From Methanocalculus taiwanensis (lineage in GTDB: Archaea > Halobacteriota > Methanomicrobia > Methanomicrobiales > Methanocorpusculaceae): a DNA stretch of 64,000 bases. The notes below the pieces were generated by a model, which saw nothing but the letters and a program-made list of their open reading frames with translations, searched no databases and was not told the origin of the DNA. The stretch spans positions 1 to 64,000 of the forward strand of contig NZ_VOTZ01000004.1 in NCBI RefSeq assembly GCF_024372745.1. The letters run 5' to 3'. Positions 25,873 through 34,438 of this stretch are shown piece after piece (position 1 is the first letter of the stretch; each line of letters opens with the position of its first letter). The translations under genes were made by a program, and so were the position numbers.

Positions 25873-28667
25873 GCTTTTGCCGCCTCTTTTTTTAGTGTAG
25901 CCAGCACCTCTTCAGAGATACCAGGAACAGCATCTTCTGCCGCCAGAAGGGATTTCCGGTCATAGATACCAGAATCCGCAAGTTTTCTGAGTGTCGCCTC
26001 CCCCACGCCTGGCAATTCCAGAAGATCAGATCGTCCTTTCCGGAAAGCGGCATTGGTGATCTTACCAGGGCTTTTCAGAGAATAATAGTCAGTGATCAGT
26101 GACACATGTTTGATCACTGTTTCGATAGTAACGCCTGATGCAATGGAGATCCCGGCAGGATGCGTCCTTATAAAGTCCTCGGGGGCAGTAATCCCCGCTG
26201 CCAGGTACTTTTTCAGGGATGCTGCTGGAATACCCAGATCGCGCAGAATCCTCGAGTCGCTCTCTTTCTTTGCCTCACTGATGAGCGTCTCTGCCTCTTC
26301 ACCTACAACACCTGCTTCTTTCAGAAGAGCACTATCAGCCTTTCCAAGAGCGGTGATATCGCCAACTCCCGCTTCAATAAGCGTATTTGCAACCTTCACC
26401 GGGCTCCTCCCCCTCCTCGGAGTGATATGGGTGCGGATGAACTTCTTCATCTCTGTCCTTCGCTTCAGGCAGGCAATAACCCCCTCTGCGCTCTGCTGGA
26501 GAGATTCTGCTTTCTTCCGGGATATTCCAAGAATCTTTGCGAGATCATCAGCATTTTCCCCAATGATGTCTGTTATCGAATACATGTGATGCGTATGGAG
26601 GGTTGAAATCAAATCCTCACTGCACTCAGGGATCATTCCAAGGGCCTCTTTATTTGAGGCGATATGAGAACAGAGAGGGCAACCAAGATCCCAGGGACGG
26701 GCACCTTTCCGGACGAGGCTTATATGATGGAGCGAGTGGACAGGGCAGACCTCCTTCGTCCTGACCGCACCACCCCAGGTGCCCGGAGGAAGACTGATAT
26801 TAAAAGTACAGTCCGGGTAGTGCATACATCCGATGAACTGGGATGACCCCATCCTCCGTATCCGGAGGGAATGTCCGCAGACCGGGCAGGGTCCGACGAT
26901 CGACTCCTCGACCGTCATCTCCATAATATCTGATCCAATATGCTGCTCGTTTGCCTCAAGCTGGTTGAAGACGCAGTTGAGCATATCCCGTGATTCTGCA
27001 AGGACATTCGCGGACTGCTTCTGACCATCCTTGATCTGGTTCATATGGTCTTCAAGCGATCTCGTCATCTCTGGCTTCGTGATCGTATCGGCATAGGTTG
27101 AGAGCGTATTTGTGACTGCTCGTCCGACAAGTGTCGGGCGGAGCGGGTTGCCCTCAATGTACTTCCTGCCGATAAGTTTCTGGATCACCTCATGCCGGGT
27201 GCTTTTTGTCCCAAGCCCAAGCTCTTCCATCCTCTGAATTAAGCGACTCTGGGTATAGCGGGCAGGTGGTTTTGTCTCTTTCTCATCAAGGTGCACAGCA
27301 TTGATTGGAAGGATCATGCCAACAGACAACTCCGGGAGGTTGAGCTCTTTTGCATCAGAATACGGGTATATGCTCCTGTATCCTGGAACTATCAGCGTAC
27401 TGCCTGTTGTAGTATAAGGTTCTGTGCCAGCGCTCAGGTTCACCTTCATCGTCTTCCATTTCGCATCAGGCGAGAGGGTAGCAAAGAACCGCCTGACGAT
27501 GAATTCATAGAGCTTCCATGCTCCTTCACCAATCTTTTCCGGGCTGCCATAACTTGTGGGGTGGATCGGAGGGTGATCGGTAGTTTCTTTCTTCCCTCTG
27601 GTGGGTTTTGCCCTCATATTGCCAAGCACCCATTTCCCGTCTTCGGCAAAGACCCCATGTGAGAGATCCTGGACGATACCTTTCAGGTTGAGGCTCTTTG
27701 AATAGACGGTGTTGTCTGTCCTCGGATATGAGATGTATCCGTTCATATAGAGATCTTCAGCAATCCGCATCGCGTTTGCAGCAGAGTATCCAAGCCTGCC
27801 GGCTGCAACGATCAGAGTCGTCGTATCAAGGGGTGAAGGTGCACGATCATTCTTCTCCCCTTCAATCACCTCAGTGACGGTGAGGGGTGGGATCGATGCA
27901 GCAACAGATGCCTGTGCATCAGCCTTCTCTTTGAACCTTCCATGGGTATGGCGAGCCTCGATCTCACATCCTCCCTTCTCAGTGTCGAGCCTTATCATCC
28001 AGTATGGTTCAGGGATAAACGCCTCGATTTCGCGTTCCCGATCAACAATCATCGCCAGTGTCGGGCTCTGCACACGACCGACCGAGAGGATATTGCCGCC
28101 ACCGCGTTTCGCTGCAATCGAAATAAAACGGGTGAGTGAAGCGCCCCAGACAAGATCCACAATCTGGCGGGTCTCTCCGGCTGCGGCAAGATTAAAATCA
28201 AGGGGTTTTGTCTCTGCAAAGGCCCTGTTGATCTCTTCAGGCGTGATCGCCGAGAAGTGGGCGCGATCTATGGGAACGGTTTTGTTTACAGCGCGTACAA
28301 GCTCATAGGCTTCTTTTCCAATGAGTTCTCCCTCAGTATCATAGTCAGTGGCAATTGTTACTTTATCTGATCTCCGTGCAGCTTTCTGAAGGAGAGAGAC
28401 CAGTTTCGCCTCAGTAGCCCTCTTGATGATTCCAGCTTCAATGAGTGAGCGGGGAGGGTGGGTTACACTCCGCCAGTTATCATATCCAGGCTCAAAATCA
28501 ACCTCAACAACATGGCCCCGCAGTCCCATGACCCTGGTATCCCCAAACTCATAGACAAAGACAGAGCCATCCTTTTTTGTTGAGAGCTTCTCTTTACCCC
28601 CGAGTATCTCAGCAATCCGCCTGGCAGCGATATTCTTCTCAGCTATTATCAGATGCACAGAAAACAC
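25869..28667 (-). CDS. topA: DNA topoisomerase I (type IA)
   Basis: 932 residues. The Toprim domain starts at [12 protein letters not shown] and carries the DYDTEGE acidic motif (~residue 110). The catalytic tyrosine is in [10 protein letters not shown] (~320). Zinc ribbons follow ([12 protein letters not shown] with CMHYPDC, then CPVHSLHH with CPLC). The last ~230 residues are several helix-hairpin-helix units ([13 protein letters not shown] and similar), a long DNA-binding tail. It relaxes negative supercoils. There is no helicase fusion, so it is not reverse gyrase, which suggests a non-hyperthermophile. It sits between gatB (8-bp gap) and the GGGP synthase gene (4-bp overlap). Confidence 0.95.
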   Translation of the reverse strand: MFSVHLIIAEKNIAARRIAEILGGKEKLSTKKDGSVFVYEFGDTRVMGLRGHVVEVDFEPGYDNWRSVTHPPRSLIEAGIIKRATEAKLVSLLQKAARRSDKVTIATDYDTEGELIGKEAYELVRAVNKTVPIDRAHFSAITPEEINRAFAETKPLDFNLAAAGETRQIVDLVWGASLTRFISIAAKRGGGNILSVGRVQSPTLAMIVDREREIEAFIPEPYWMIRLDTEKGGCEIEARHTHGRFKEKADAQASVAASIPPLTVTEVIEGEKNDRAPSPLDTTTLIVAAGRLGYSAANAMRIAEDLYMNGYISYPRTDNTVYSKSLNLKGIVQDLSHGVFAEDGKWVLGNMRAKPTRGKKETTDHPPIHPTSYGSPEKIGEGAWKLYEFIVRRFFATLSPDAKWKTMKVNLSAGTEPYTTTGSTLIVPGYRSIYPYSDAKELNLPELSVGMILPINAVHLDEKETKPPARYTQSRLIQRMEELGLGTKSTRHEVIQKLIGRKYIEGNPLRPTLVGRAVTNTLSTYADTITKPEMTRSLEDHMNQIKDGQKQSANVLAESRDMLNCVFNQLEANEQHIGSDIMEMTVEESIVGPCPVCGHSLRIRRMGSSQFIGCMHYPDCTFNISLPPGTWGGAVRTKEVCPVHSLHHISLVRKGARPWDLGCPLCSHIASNKEALGMIPECSEDLISTLHTHHMYSITDIIGENADDLAKILGISRKKAESLQQSAEGVIACLKRRTEMKKFIRTHITPRRGRSPVKVANTLIEAGVGDITALGKADSALLKEAGVVGEEAETLISEAKKESDSRILRDLGIPAASLKKYLAAGITAPEDFIRTHPAGISIASGVTIETVIKHVSLITDYYSLKSPGKITNAAFRKGRSDLLELPGVGEATLRKLADSGIYDRKSLLAAEDAVPGISEEVLATLKKEAAKA

Positions 28668-28675
28668 GCCCTCAT

Positions 28676-30088
28676 TTAATCCTTGAGAAGATCACCGATA
28701 ATTCTGGCAATCTCCTTTGGATCTGCCCGGCCTCGTGTCGCCTTCATAACCTGACCGACAAGGAAGTTGATTGCACCAGCCTTTCCAGACCGGTGATCGG
28801 CAACTGCGGCTTCGTTTTCTTTGAGAACAGAGGCAACAACCTCAACAAATGATTCGCCTTCCTCTTTTGAAAGTCCCAGACGGGCGATGATCACGCCGGG
28901 CATCTCTGGAGCCTGACCCTCCATAACCTGGTTCAGTATGAGCCTGAGAACCTCCACTGCAGAAGTATCGGTGACTGAACCCTTTTTCACTTCTTCAAGG
29001 AGAGCCCTGTAGTGGAGATTGGGCACCTTTGTCACAGGCATATCACGGTAATTCAACTCTCCGAGAAGAATATCGGCTGTCCATGGGGCTGCGATCTCCG
29101 GCATGCCGGAGGTGACCTCCTCAAAGAACTCGGCAAGCTTCAGATCCCCGGTCAGGGTTCGCGCATGATTTTGGGAGATCCCGTACTGCTGCATGAACCG
29201 GTCCCGCCGTGCATCGGGCAGTTCAGGAAGTGCTATCTCTTCAACCCATGAGCTGACCTCAAGCGGAGCGAGATCGGGCTCCGGGAAGTACCGGTAATCA
29301 TGCTCCATCTCCTTTGAACGGGCAGAGGTAGTGACACCGCGTGCCTCCTGGTAATGCCGTGTTTCACGGACGATTTGAGCATTTCTCCGGATCATCCCTT
29401 TCTGGCGGGTGATCTCAAAGGTGAGGGCCTTCTCAACACCTTTGTAGCTGGTGATATTCTTCACTTCAACCCGTTCATATCCCTTGATGGAGATGTTAGC
29501 GTCAACCCGGAGAGAACCCTCCCGCTCGGAGTCGTAAATACCAAGATATTCGAGTGTTGCCCGAAGCTTATTCAAAAATCTCCGTGCCTCCTTTGGTGAG
29601 GAGAGCTGTGGCTCAGTCACAATCTCGATTAAAGGGACTCCGGATCTGTTGTAATCTACCAGTGTGTAGCGGCCGCGATCGCCGCTGCCTTTATGAACGA
29701 GTCTGCCGGGATCCTCCTCCATGTGGATCCTGGTGAGCTCGATCCGCTTCTCGCCACCCCCCTCCGCTTCGATCTCGATATAACCGCCGAGTGCAAGAGG
29801 CTTATCATACTGGGTGATCTGGAATGCTTTTGGGAGATCGGGATAGAAGTAGTTCTTCCTGGCAAACTCAGAGAATGCAGGAACCTCACAGTGAAGGGCC
29901 TTTGCCACCCTGAGTGCATAGATTACCGCCTGCTTGTTTGTCACCGGCAGCGTTCCTGGCAGGCCGAGGCAGACCGGACATACGTGGGTGTTTGGCCCGT
30001 CATCCCGGTAATCGGTTGAGCAACCGCAGAAGAGTTTCGTCTTCGTATTGAGCTGGCAGTGGATCTCAAGGCCGATGATGACGGTCAT
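28676..30088 (-). CDS. gatB: Asp/Glu-tRNA amidotransferase subunit B
   Basis: 470 residues. The opening VIIGLEIHCQLNTKTKLFC is the GatB signature, followed by LVDYNRSGVPLIEIVTEP (tRNA and active-site region) and RVEVKNITS-like motifs. A GatB/Yqey C-terminal domain spans the last ~150 residues. It activates Asp-tRNA-Asn (and Glu-tRNA-Gln in organisms lacking GatDE) by phosphorylation before amidation. Its start overlaps the gatA stop by 4 bp. Confidence 0.95.
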   Translation of the reverse strand: MTVIIGLEIHCQLNTKTKLFCGCSTDYRDDGPNTHVCPVCLGLPGTLPVTNKQAVIYALRVAKALHCEVPAFSEFARKNYFYPDLPKAFQITQYDKPLALGGYIEIEAEGGGEKRIELTRIHMEEDPGRLVHKGSGDRGRYTLVDYNRSGVPLIEIVTEPQLSSPKEARRFLNKLRATLEYLGIYDSEREGSLRVDANISIKGYERVEVKNITSYKGVEKALTFEITRQKGMIRRNAQIVRETRHYQEARGVTTSARSKEMEHDYRYFPEPDLAPLEVSSWVEEIALPELPDARRDRFMQQYGISQNHARTLTGDLKLAEFFEEVTSGMPEIAAPWTADILLGELNYRDMPVTKVPNLHYRALLEEVKKGSVTDTSAVEVLRLILNQVMEGQAPEMPGVIIARLGLSKEEGESFVEVVASVLKENEAAVADHRSGKAGAINFLVGQVMKATRGRADPKEIARIIGDLLKD

Positions 30089-31383
30089 GCAGAGCCCTCC
30101 TCAAAGGCAAGAGCGGCTGAAAGAATCTCATCTTCTGCATAGTGCTTTCCAATCAGCTGGAGGCCGACAGGAAGATTATGCGCAGTTCCACAGGGAACCG
30201 AGAGTGCTGGGACACCGGCGAGGTTTGCCGGGACTGTCAGAATATCAGCCAGGTACATGGAGAGCGGATCGCTCGTCTCGCCAAGGCGGAAGGCGACACA
30301 GGGCATCGTCGGGCCTGCGAGCATATCGACCGTCCGGAAGAGGCGGGCAAAATCATCACGCACCATCCGGCGTGCTGCCTGGGCTTTGGCATAGTACTTC
30401 CCCTGATACCCTGCCGAGAGTGCAAAACTACCGAGGAGGATTCTCCTACGTACCTCCTCGCCAAAACCGCTTTTTCGGATCTGTGAATATGCATCATGCC
30501 AGGAGCGGAAGGAATCAGGTGCAGTGCCATACCGTACCCCGTCATATCTGCCAAGGTTTGAACTCGCCTCGCTCATTGAGGTGACATAGTACGCAGCGAG
30601 TGCATACCGCATGCTCGGCATGGAGCAGGGGATAATTTCAGCTCCCAGGTCTTCCAGCCGGCTAATCCCTGATCGCACGACAGATGCCACATCCAAATCG
30701 ACACCCTCACCAAAGAATTCCGTAGGAACCCCGATCCGTTTCCCGGCAATCTCCGGTTTCAGTGGGGCTGGCGGAGGCAATTCAAGGCTTGTTCCATCGC
30801 GAGGATCATAACCTGCAATCACTGAATAGAGCAGAGCGCAGTCCCTGACATTTTGAGCCAGCGGCCCGATCTGCTCAAGAGAGTTTGCATACGCAATCAG
30901 CCCGTACCGGGAGACGCGGCCATAGCTTGGTTTCAGGCCGACGATTCCGCAGAAGGAAGCGGGACAGCGGATCGAGCCGCCGGTATCGGTGCCAAGTGCC
31001 ATCCGCACAAGCCCGGATGCAACAGCAGCGGCCGATCCCCCGGATGAGCCTCCTGGCGCCCGTGTTGGATCAGCGGGATTTCTTGTTGGTCCATATGCAG
31101 AGTTTTCGGTGGTGGTACCCATACCGAACTCATCCATATTGGTTTTCCCAATGATAGCTGCACCTGCAGACCGAAGCAGGGTGATGGCGTGGCCATCATA
31201 TGGCGGGATATATCCTTTGAGAATCTTTGAGCCGCAGGTAGTCTCTATTCCTGCTGTCGAGATATTGTCCTTGACTGCAACCGGGATGCCGGAGAGGGGG
31301 CCGTCGCCATAGTCAGCCTGACGGCATATGGTAATGAAGGCATTATTTGGGTCATCGTGATCGAACGTGAATGTCGATCCCAT
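30085..31383 (-). CDS. gatA: Asp/Glu-tRNA amidotransferase subunit A
   Basis: 432 residues, amidase signature family. The catalytic triad is visible: the lysine in VAVKDNIST (~residue 34), the cis-serine in the GGSSGGSAAAVASG loop (~110-123) and the nucleophilic serine in GTDTGGSIRCPASFCG. It releases ammonia from glutamine and passes it to GatB. It is slightly shorter than bacterial GatA (~485) because the N-terminal helical part is reduced. It lies 1 bp behind gatC. Confidence 0.95.
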   Translation of the reverse strand: MGSTFTFDHDDPNNAFITICRQADYGDGPLSGIPVAVKDNISTAGIETTCGSKILKGYIPPYDGHAITLLRSAGAAIIGKTNMDEFGMGTTTENSAYGPTRNPADPTRAPGGSSGGSAAAVASGLVRMALGTDTGGSIRCPASFCGIVGLKPSYGRVSRYGLIAYANSLEQIGPLAQNVRDCALLYSVIAGYDPRDGTSLELPPPAPLKPEIAGKRIGVPTEFFGEGVDLDVASVVRSGISRLEDLGAEIIPCSMPSMRYALAAYYVTSMSEASSNLGRYDGVRYGTAPDSFRSWHDAYSQIRKSGFGEEVRRRILLGSFALSAGYQGKYYAKAQAARRMVRDDFARLFRTVDMLAGPTMPCVAFRLGETSDPLSMYLADILTVPANLAGVPALSVPCGTAHNLPVGLQLIGKHYAEDEILSAALAFEEGSA

Positions 31384-31384
31384 C

Positions 31385-31654
31385 TCAGATCACCCGTGGA
31401 GCGCGTATAAACCCATCTTCCGGATCTTGTGCATTCATCAGTACTTCATCATTTAAAAGTGAAGGTTTAACCAGATCTTCGCGGAACACATTCGTCCGGC
31501 TATGGACTGCATCGGCTCCTCCCTCAACAGAATCGAGTACGCCAAAATATTCAAGTATTGCATTGAACTGGCCGGTAAAAAGTTCCAGTTCTGAATCATC
31601 GACGCCGATATCAGCGATTGTGGCGATATGCGCAACATCCTCTTTAGTAACCAT
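31385..31654 (-). CDS. gatC: Asp/Glu-tRNA amidotransferase subunit C
   Basis: 89 residues. VTKEDVAHIATIADIGVDDSELELF and FNAILEYFGVLDSVE are the two N-terminal helices of GatC, and the C-terminal NDEVLMNAQDPEDGFIRAPRVI is the belt that wraps GatA-GatB. It stabilises the complex. Its start overlaps the end of the asparagine synthetase-like gene by 11 bp. Confidence 0.93.
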   Translation of the reverse strand: MVTKEDVAHIATIADIGVDDSELELFTGQFNAILEYFGVLDSVEGGADAVHSRTNVFREDLVKPSLLNDEVLMNAQDPEDGFIRAPRVI

Positions 31655-32660
31655 GCTCTACCTTACCATCCTGCAGATAATTTATGTACCCTTGTACTGC
31701 CCTTTTAAAACCTCTTTCCCGAGCACGATCCCGGATCACCTTCCAGACACCACTGCCGTACTGCATCGCCTTCTTCTCGTACCATGCGATATCCTCAGGC
31801 AGATATGCAGAAGCTACCTGACGGAAGGGGAATTTTCTGGTACCTGACCTGATCATCTCCTCAACCGGAATCTTATCGGCGGCGCGCACCACCCTGGTGT
31901 CAAGATATGGGAGCGAAAGGTGGACATGAAAAAGCCCGGCTACCGCCTGATCCCGTGCAAGCTGCCTTGGAAGGTCGGCGATATCTGCGGTTCTGTCTGC
32001 TTTGAGATCGCAGCTGTCAAGGTACCGCGTATAGCCGCAGAAGAGCTCATCAGCACCCTGCCCGGAGATGATCCGATCATATCCGTGATCGGCTGCTGCC
32101 CGGCAGAGGAAGAAGGCTGTTGCGGCGATGGAGACATCAACCGGATGTGCCGATGGGAGCAGAGGGATTATCCGCCGGAGTACTGACTCCACCTCGGAAG
32201 GATCGATGACTACTGTTGTCAGTTCACAGCCGATTGCGTCTGCAACCTCCACAGCCCGTTTCAGATCATGTGATCCGGGGATACCAACCACGATACAGGG
32301 GAGTTCTGCAATTGCTGCGATGAGGGAGGAGTCGACGCCCCCGGAGAGGGCTACTACACTCCGCCTGCCTTTTCTGAGGAGGACTGCTTTTTGGAGTGCA
32401 TCTTCAAGCGGTATCTCCGGTGGATCGGGAATGATATGGCAGATTGTCTCTTTGTTTTTCTGCAGCGTACCGGGAGGGATAGTCCCGGATACCACACCGA
32501 GGTGATCCCGGAGCCGGTATGCTCCGTACTCGATGGCAAACTCTCCTCCAAAACGGCACGCCCTTTTTGGCTCATCGTCAAGGATAGATTGGATCTCGCC
32601 ATCTGTCAGGACTACTCCATCCTCTTCCACCCATCCTCGGATCGATAGTGCTGCATTCAT
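31644..32660 (-). CDS. Asparagine synthetase-like ATP pyrophosphatase lacking the glutaminase domain
   Basis: 338 residues. The PP-loop SGGVDSS (about 106-112) starts an asparagine-synthetase-type domain with ISGQGADELFCGYTRYL and PYLDTRVV, the AMP/aspartate-binding motifs. The first ~90 residues keep traces of the AsnB amidotransferase half (FGGEFAIEYGAYRLRDHLG), but the catalytic N-terminal cysteine and most of the domain are absent, so glutamine-dependent ammonia release is not expected. ATG 32660 is chosen over GTG 32669 because GGAGTGA lies ahead. Its 3' end overlaps gatC, which links it to the GatCAB amidation route. It may use free ammonia; the substrate is uncertain. Confidence 0.8.
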   Translation of the reverse strand: MNAALSIRGWVEEDGVVLTDGEIQSILDDEPKRACRFGGEFAIEYGAYRLRDHLGVVSGTIPPGTLQKNKETICHIIPDPPEIPLEDALQKAVLLRKGRRSVVALSGGVDSSLIAAIAELPCIVVGIPGSHDLKRAVEVADAIGCELTTVVIDPSEVESVLRRIIPLLPSAHPVDVSIAATAFFLCRAAADHGYDRIISGQGADELFCGYTRYLDSCDLKADRTADIADLPRQLARDQAVAGLFHVHLSLPYLDTRVVRAADKIPVEEMIRSGTRKFPFRQVASAYLPEDIAWYEKKAMQYGSGVWKVIRDRARERGFKRAVQGYINYLQDGKVEHGY

Positions 32661-32714
32661 CGTGGTCACTCCGGTATCATGCTCCTCATCATCATACCGG
32701 AATGATTATAGCTC

Positions 32715-32942
32715 TTATCCACGGTAGACTGCCGCCTCGATCTCATCCCGGACCGCAGATCTGATCATACGCTCGATTGCCTTTTGATCAAATACTGTAT
32801 CGCCCTTCAGTCGCAGTTCATGAATGAGTGCATCCATCACCCGGATCCCCTCGCTCAGGGATGAACCATATCTGATTGCACAATCATAGGCATCATCTGC
32901 AATCCTGACCACACGTGACATGAATCTTATATTTGGGCTCAT
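32715..32942 (-). CDS. Small helical protein, possible ribbon-helix-helix antitoxin-like regulator
   Basis: 75 residues (68 if the ATG at 32921 is used). The segment SRVVRIADDAYDCAIRYG looks like a beta-strand-helix opening of an RHH/antitoxin protein, followed by a charged helical C-terminus. No toxin gene lies beside it. The gene is directly behind three palindromic operators and diverges from the DUF2178/XRE pair, so it could be a regulator or a target. The start at 32942 fits a TATA-like TTTTAATC (minus strand, ~32972-32980) between operators 1 and 2. Confidence 0.5.
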   Translation of the reverse strand: MSPNIRFMSRVVRIADDAYDCAIRYGSSLSEGIRVMDALIHELRLKGDTVFDQKAIERMIRSAVRDEIEAAVYRG

Positions 32943-32953
32943 AAGAGAAATAA

Positions 32954-33031
32954 GTTACATATTGTAACAGACAGATTAAAATGTGTTACATTATGTAACA
33001 GACTGGCGATTCAAACGTTACATAATGTAAC
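32954..33031. promoter_or_regulatory. Three palindromic operators GTTACA-N3-TGTAAC
   Basis: Sites are at 32954-32968 (spacer TAT), 32985-32999 (spacer TTA) and 33017-33031 (spacer TAA), all with perfect 6-bp arms. Start-to-start distances of 31 and 32 bp (about three helical turns) put them on one DNA face. They fill the divergent promoter region between the small minus-strand gene and the DUF2178/XRE pair. A dimeric regulator binding cooperatively is the natural reading; the XRE protein at 33480 is the nearest candidate. Confidence 0.85.
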
Positions 33032-33088
33032 AAAGCCGCTACCGCTTCAGTATCTATTATTAGAAGGATGATCTCAACTACATGAAGG

Positions 33089-33487
33089 ATGAATCAGATC
33101 GTTTCAAAAGCAGCAGTGGCATTCTGTGCTATCCTGCTGGCAGGAGGCATCTGGATAGCTGCCTCATCAGGCAACATCGAACTGCTTATTTTTATTCTCC
33201 TTACTCTTGCGCTCTTCCTCTTCTGGATATGGAAGCGCCTGAATATCATCATCGATGAGCGCCTGGTGGCAATCTATGAGAAGACCTCTGTCAGGACACT
33301 TGAGACATCAGTCCTGATCCTTCTCCTCTTCTCATTATTTATCCTCAGTATCGGGTACTATGCCGGTGCATCGAACCTTCTTGTCTGGGGGTACGCACTC
33401 ATGCAGAATATAGTACTTATCATGGCGATCTATATTCTATTCTGGCTGTATTATTCCCGGAAATATGGAGTAACCGGAGATGAATAA
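33089..33487 (+). CDS. DUF2178-like membrane protein
   Basis: 132 residues with four hydrophobic helices (about 10-28, 32-48, 70-90, 98-120). A short cytoplasmic loop, WKRLNIIIDERLVAIYEKTSVRT, carries the DER...EK motif typical of DUF2178. The function is unknown. This family is often encoded directly ahead of a small XRE regulator, as here, where the two frames overlap by 8 bp. Both are probably controlled by the palindromes upstream. Confidence 0.75.
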   Translation: MNQIVSKAAVAFCAILLAGGIWIAASSGNIELLIFILLTLALFLFWIWKRLNIIIDERLVAIYEKTSVRTLETSVLILLLFSLFILSIGYYAGASNLLVWGYALMQNIVLIMAIYILFWLYYSRKYGVTGDE

Positions 33488-33674
33488 TAGCATCAGGCAG
33501 TATCGGATCGCCCATAATCTGACACAGGAAGAGTTAGCCACTGCACTTGGGGTCACCAGGCAGACGATACTCGCTATCGAGAAGGGAAAATATGATCCTT
33601 CGCTGGAACTGGCTTTCAAGATCAGCCGATATTTCGGGGTATTGGTCGATGAGATCTTTTTATATGACAAATAG
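33480..33674 (+). CDS. Small XRE-family transcriptional regulator
   Basis: 64 residues, essentially one helix-turn-helix domain: NSIRQYRIAHNLTQEELATALGVTRQTILAIEKGKYDPSLELAFKIS. The tail FGVLVDEIFLYDK is typical of YgzD/YozG-like regulators. It likely binds DNA as a dimer. It is translationally coupled to the DUF2178 gene and precedes an ABC exporter that has its own TATA box. It is the best candidate for binding GTTACA-N3-TGTAAC. Confidence 0.88.
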   Translation: MNNSIRQYRIAHNLTQEELATALGVTRQTILAIEKGKYDPSLELAFKISRYFGVLVDEIFLYDK

Positions 33675-33702
33675 GGCGCAGGCAAGGTAGAGCCACATAA
33701 TC

Positions 33703-33734
33703 ATATATAACAAAATGTACAATATATTTTACAT
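33703..33734 (+). promoter_or_regulatory. TATA box plus inverted repeat ahead of the ABC exporter genes
   Basis: ATATATAA near 33703-33710 is followed by ATGTA (33715-33719) and TACAT (33730-33734), an everted version of the TACAT/ATGTA arms in the upstream operators. The repeat would overlap the transcription start, fitting repression. Confidence 0.4.
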
Positions 33735-33769
33735 CACTCAGGCATCCTGCATGAGATCTGGAGAAGATA

Positions 33770-34438
33770 ATGGAGAAATGTATCCGGCTTGAAGATGTCA
33801 AACGAATCTACCAAATGGAAGCGGGAGATGTATATGCCCTCAACGGAGTCACCCTCGATATTGGAGTCGGTGATTTCGTAGCTATCATGGGTGCATCCGG
33901 ATCAGGGAAGACAACCCTCTTAAACCAGATCGGGTGCCTTGACCAGCCGACAAGCGGAAACCTGTTCATTGAAGGAAAAAACACCCGTGAGCTCCCGGAT
34001 AGTGAGATGACAGACCTGAGGCGGGATGCAATCGGTTTCATCTTCCAGAAATTCAACTTAATCCCGCTTCTGACAGCATTTGAGAATGTCGAGTATCCAC
34101 TCATCCTTAAGACAGGTGCACGGGATTCAACCGGAAGGCCTGCCGAGCTCCTTCGGCTTGTCGGCCTTGACGGCGGGCATATTCATCACACACCCAATCA
34201 GCTTTCGGGGGGGCAGCAGCAACGGGTGGCGATAGCCCGTGCTCTTGCAAACGATCCACGAATCCTCCTCTGTGACGAACCAACCGGCAATCTCGACTCA
34301 AAGACCGGTCAGCAGATCATGGATATCCTGACCGATCTAAACGGCCAGGGGAAGACGATTGTAATGGTCACGCACTCTGATGAGATTGCATCCTTTGCAG
34401 ACCGCATCATAACCATCAGGGACGGGGTGATCCAGTGA
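33770..34438 (+). CDS. ABC transporter ATP-binding protein (MacB/LolD type)
   Basis: 222 residues. Walker A is [12 protein letters not shown] (~39-50), the Q-loop lies in [17 protein letters not shown], the signature is [15 protein letters not shown], Walker B is [14 protein letters not shown], and the H-loop is VTHSD. It is the ATPase of a type VII exporter that works on substrates outside the membrane by mechanotransmission. Its stop overlaps the permease start (GTGA). The inverted repeat upstream and the neighbouring XRE gene suggest shared regulation. Confidence 0.93.
   Translation: MEKCIRLEDVKRIYQMEAGDVYALNGVTLDIGVGDFVAIMGASGSGKTTLLNQIGCLDQPTSGNLFIEGKNTRELPDSEMTDLRRDAIGFIFQKFNLIPLLTAFENVEYPLILKTGARDSTGRPAELLRLVGLDGGHIHHTPNQLSGGQQQRVAIARALANDPRILLCDEPTGNLDSKTGQQIMDILTDLNGQGKTIVMVTHSDEIASFADRIITIRDGVIQ

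Noticed and set aside
32715-33031. Toxin-antitoxin pair
   Set aside because: Only an RHH-like small protein is present; no toxin-like partner (PIN, RelE, MazF type) is encoded on either side.
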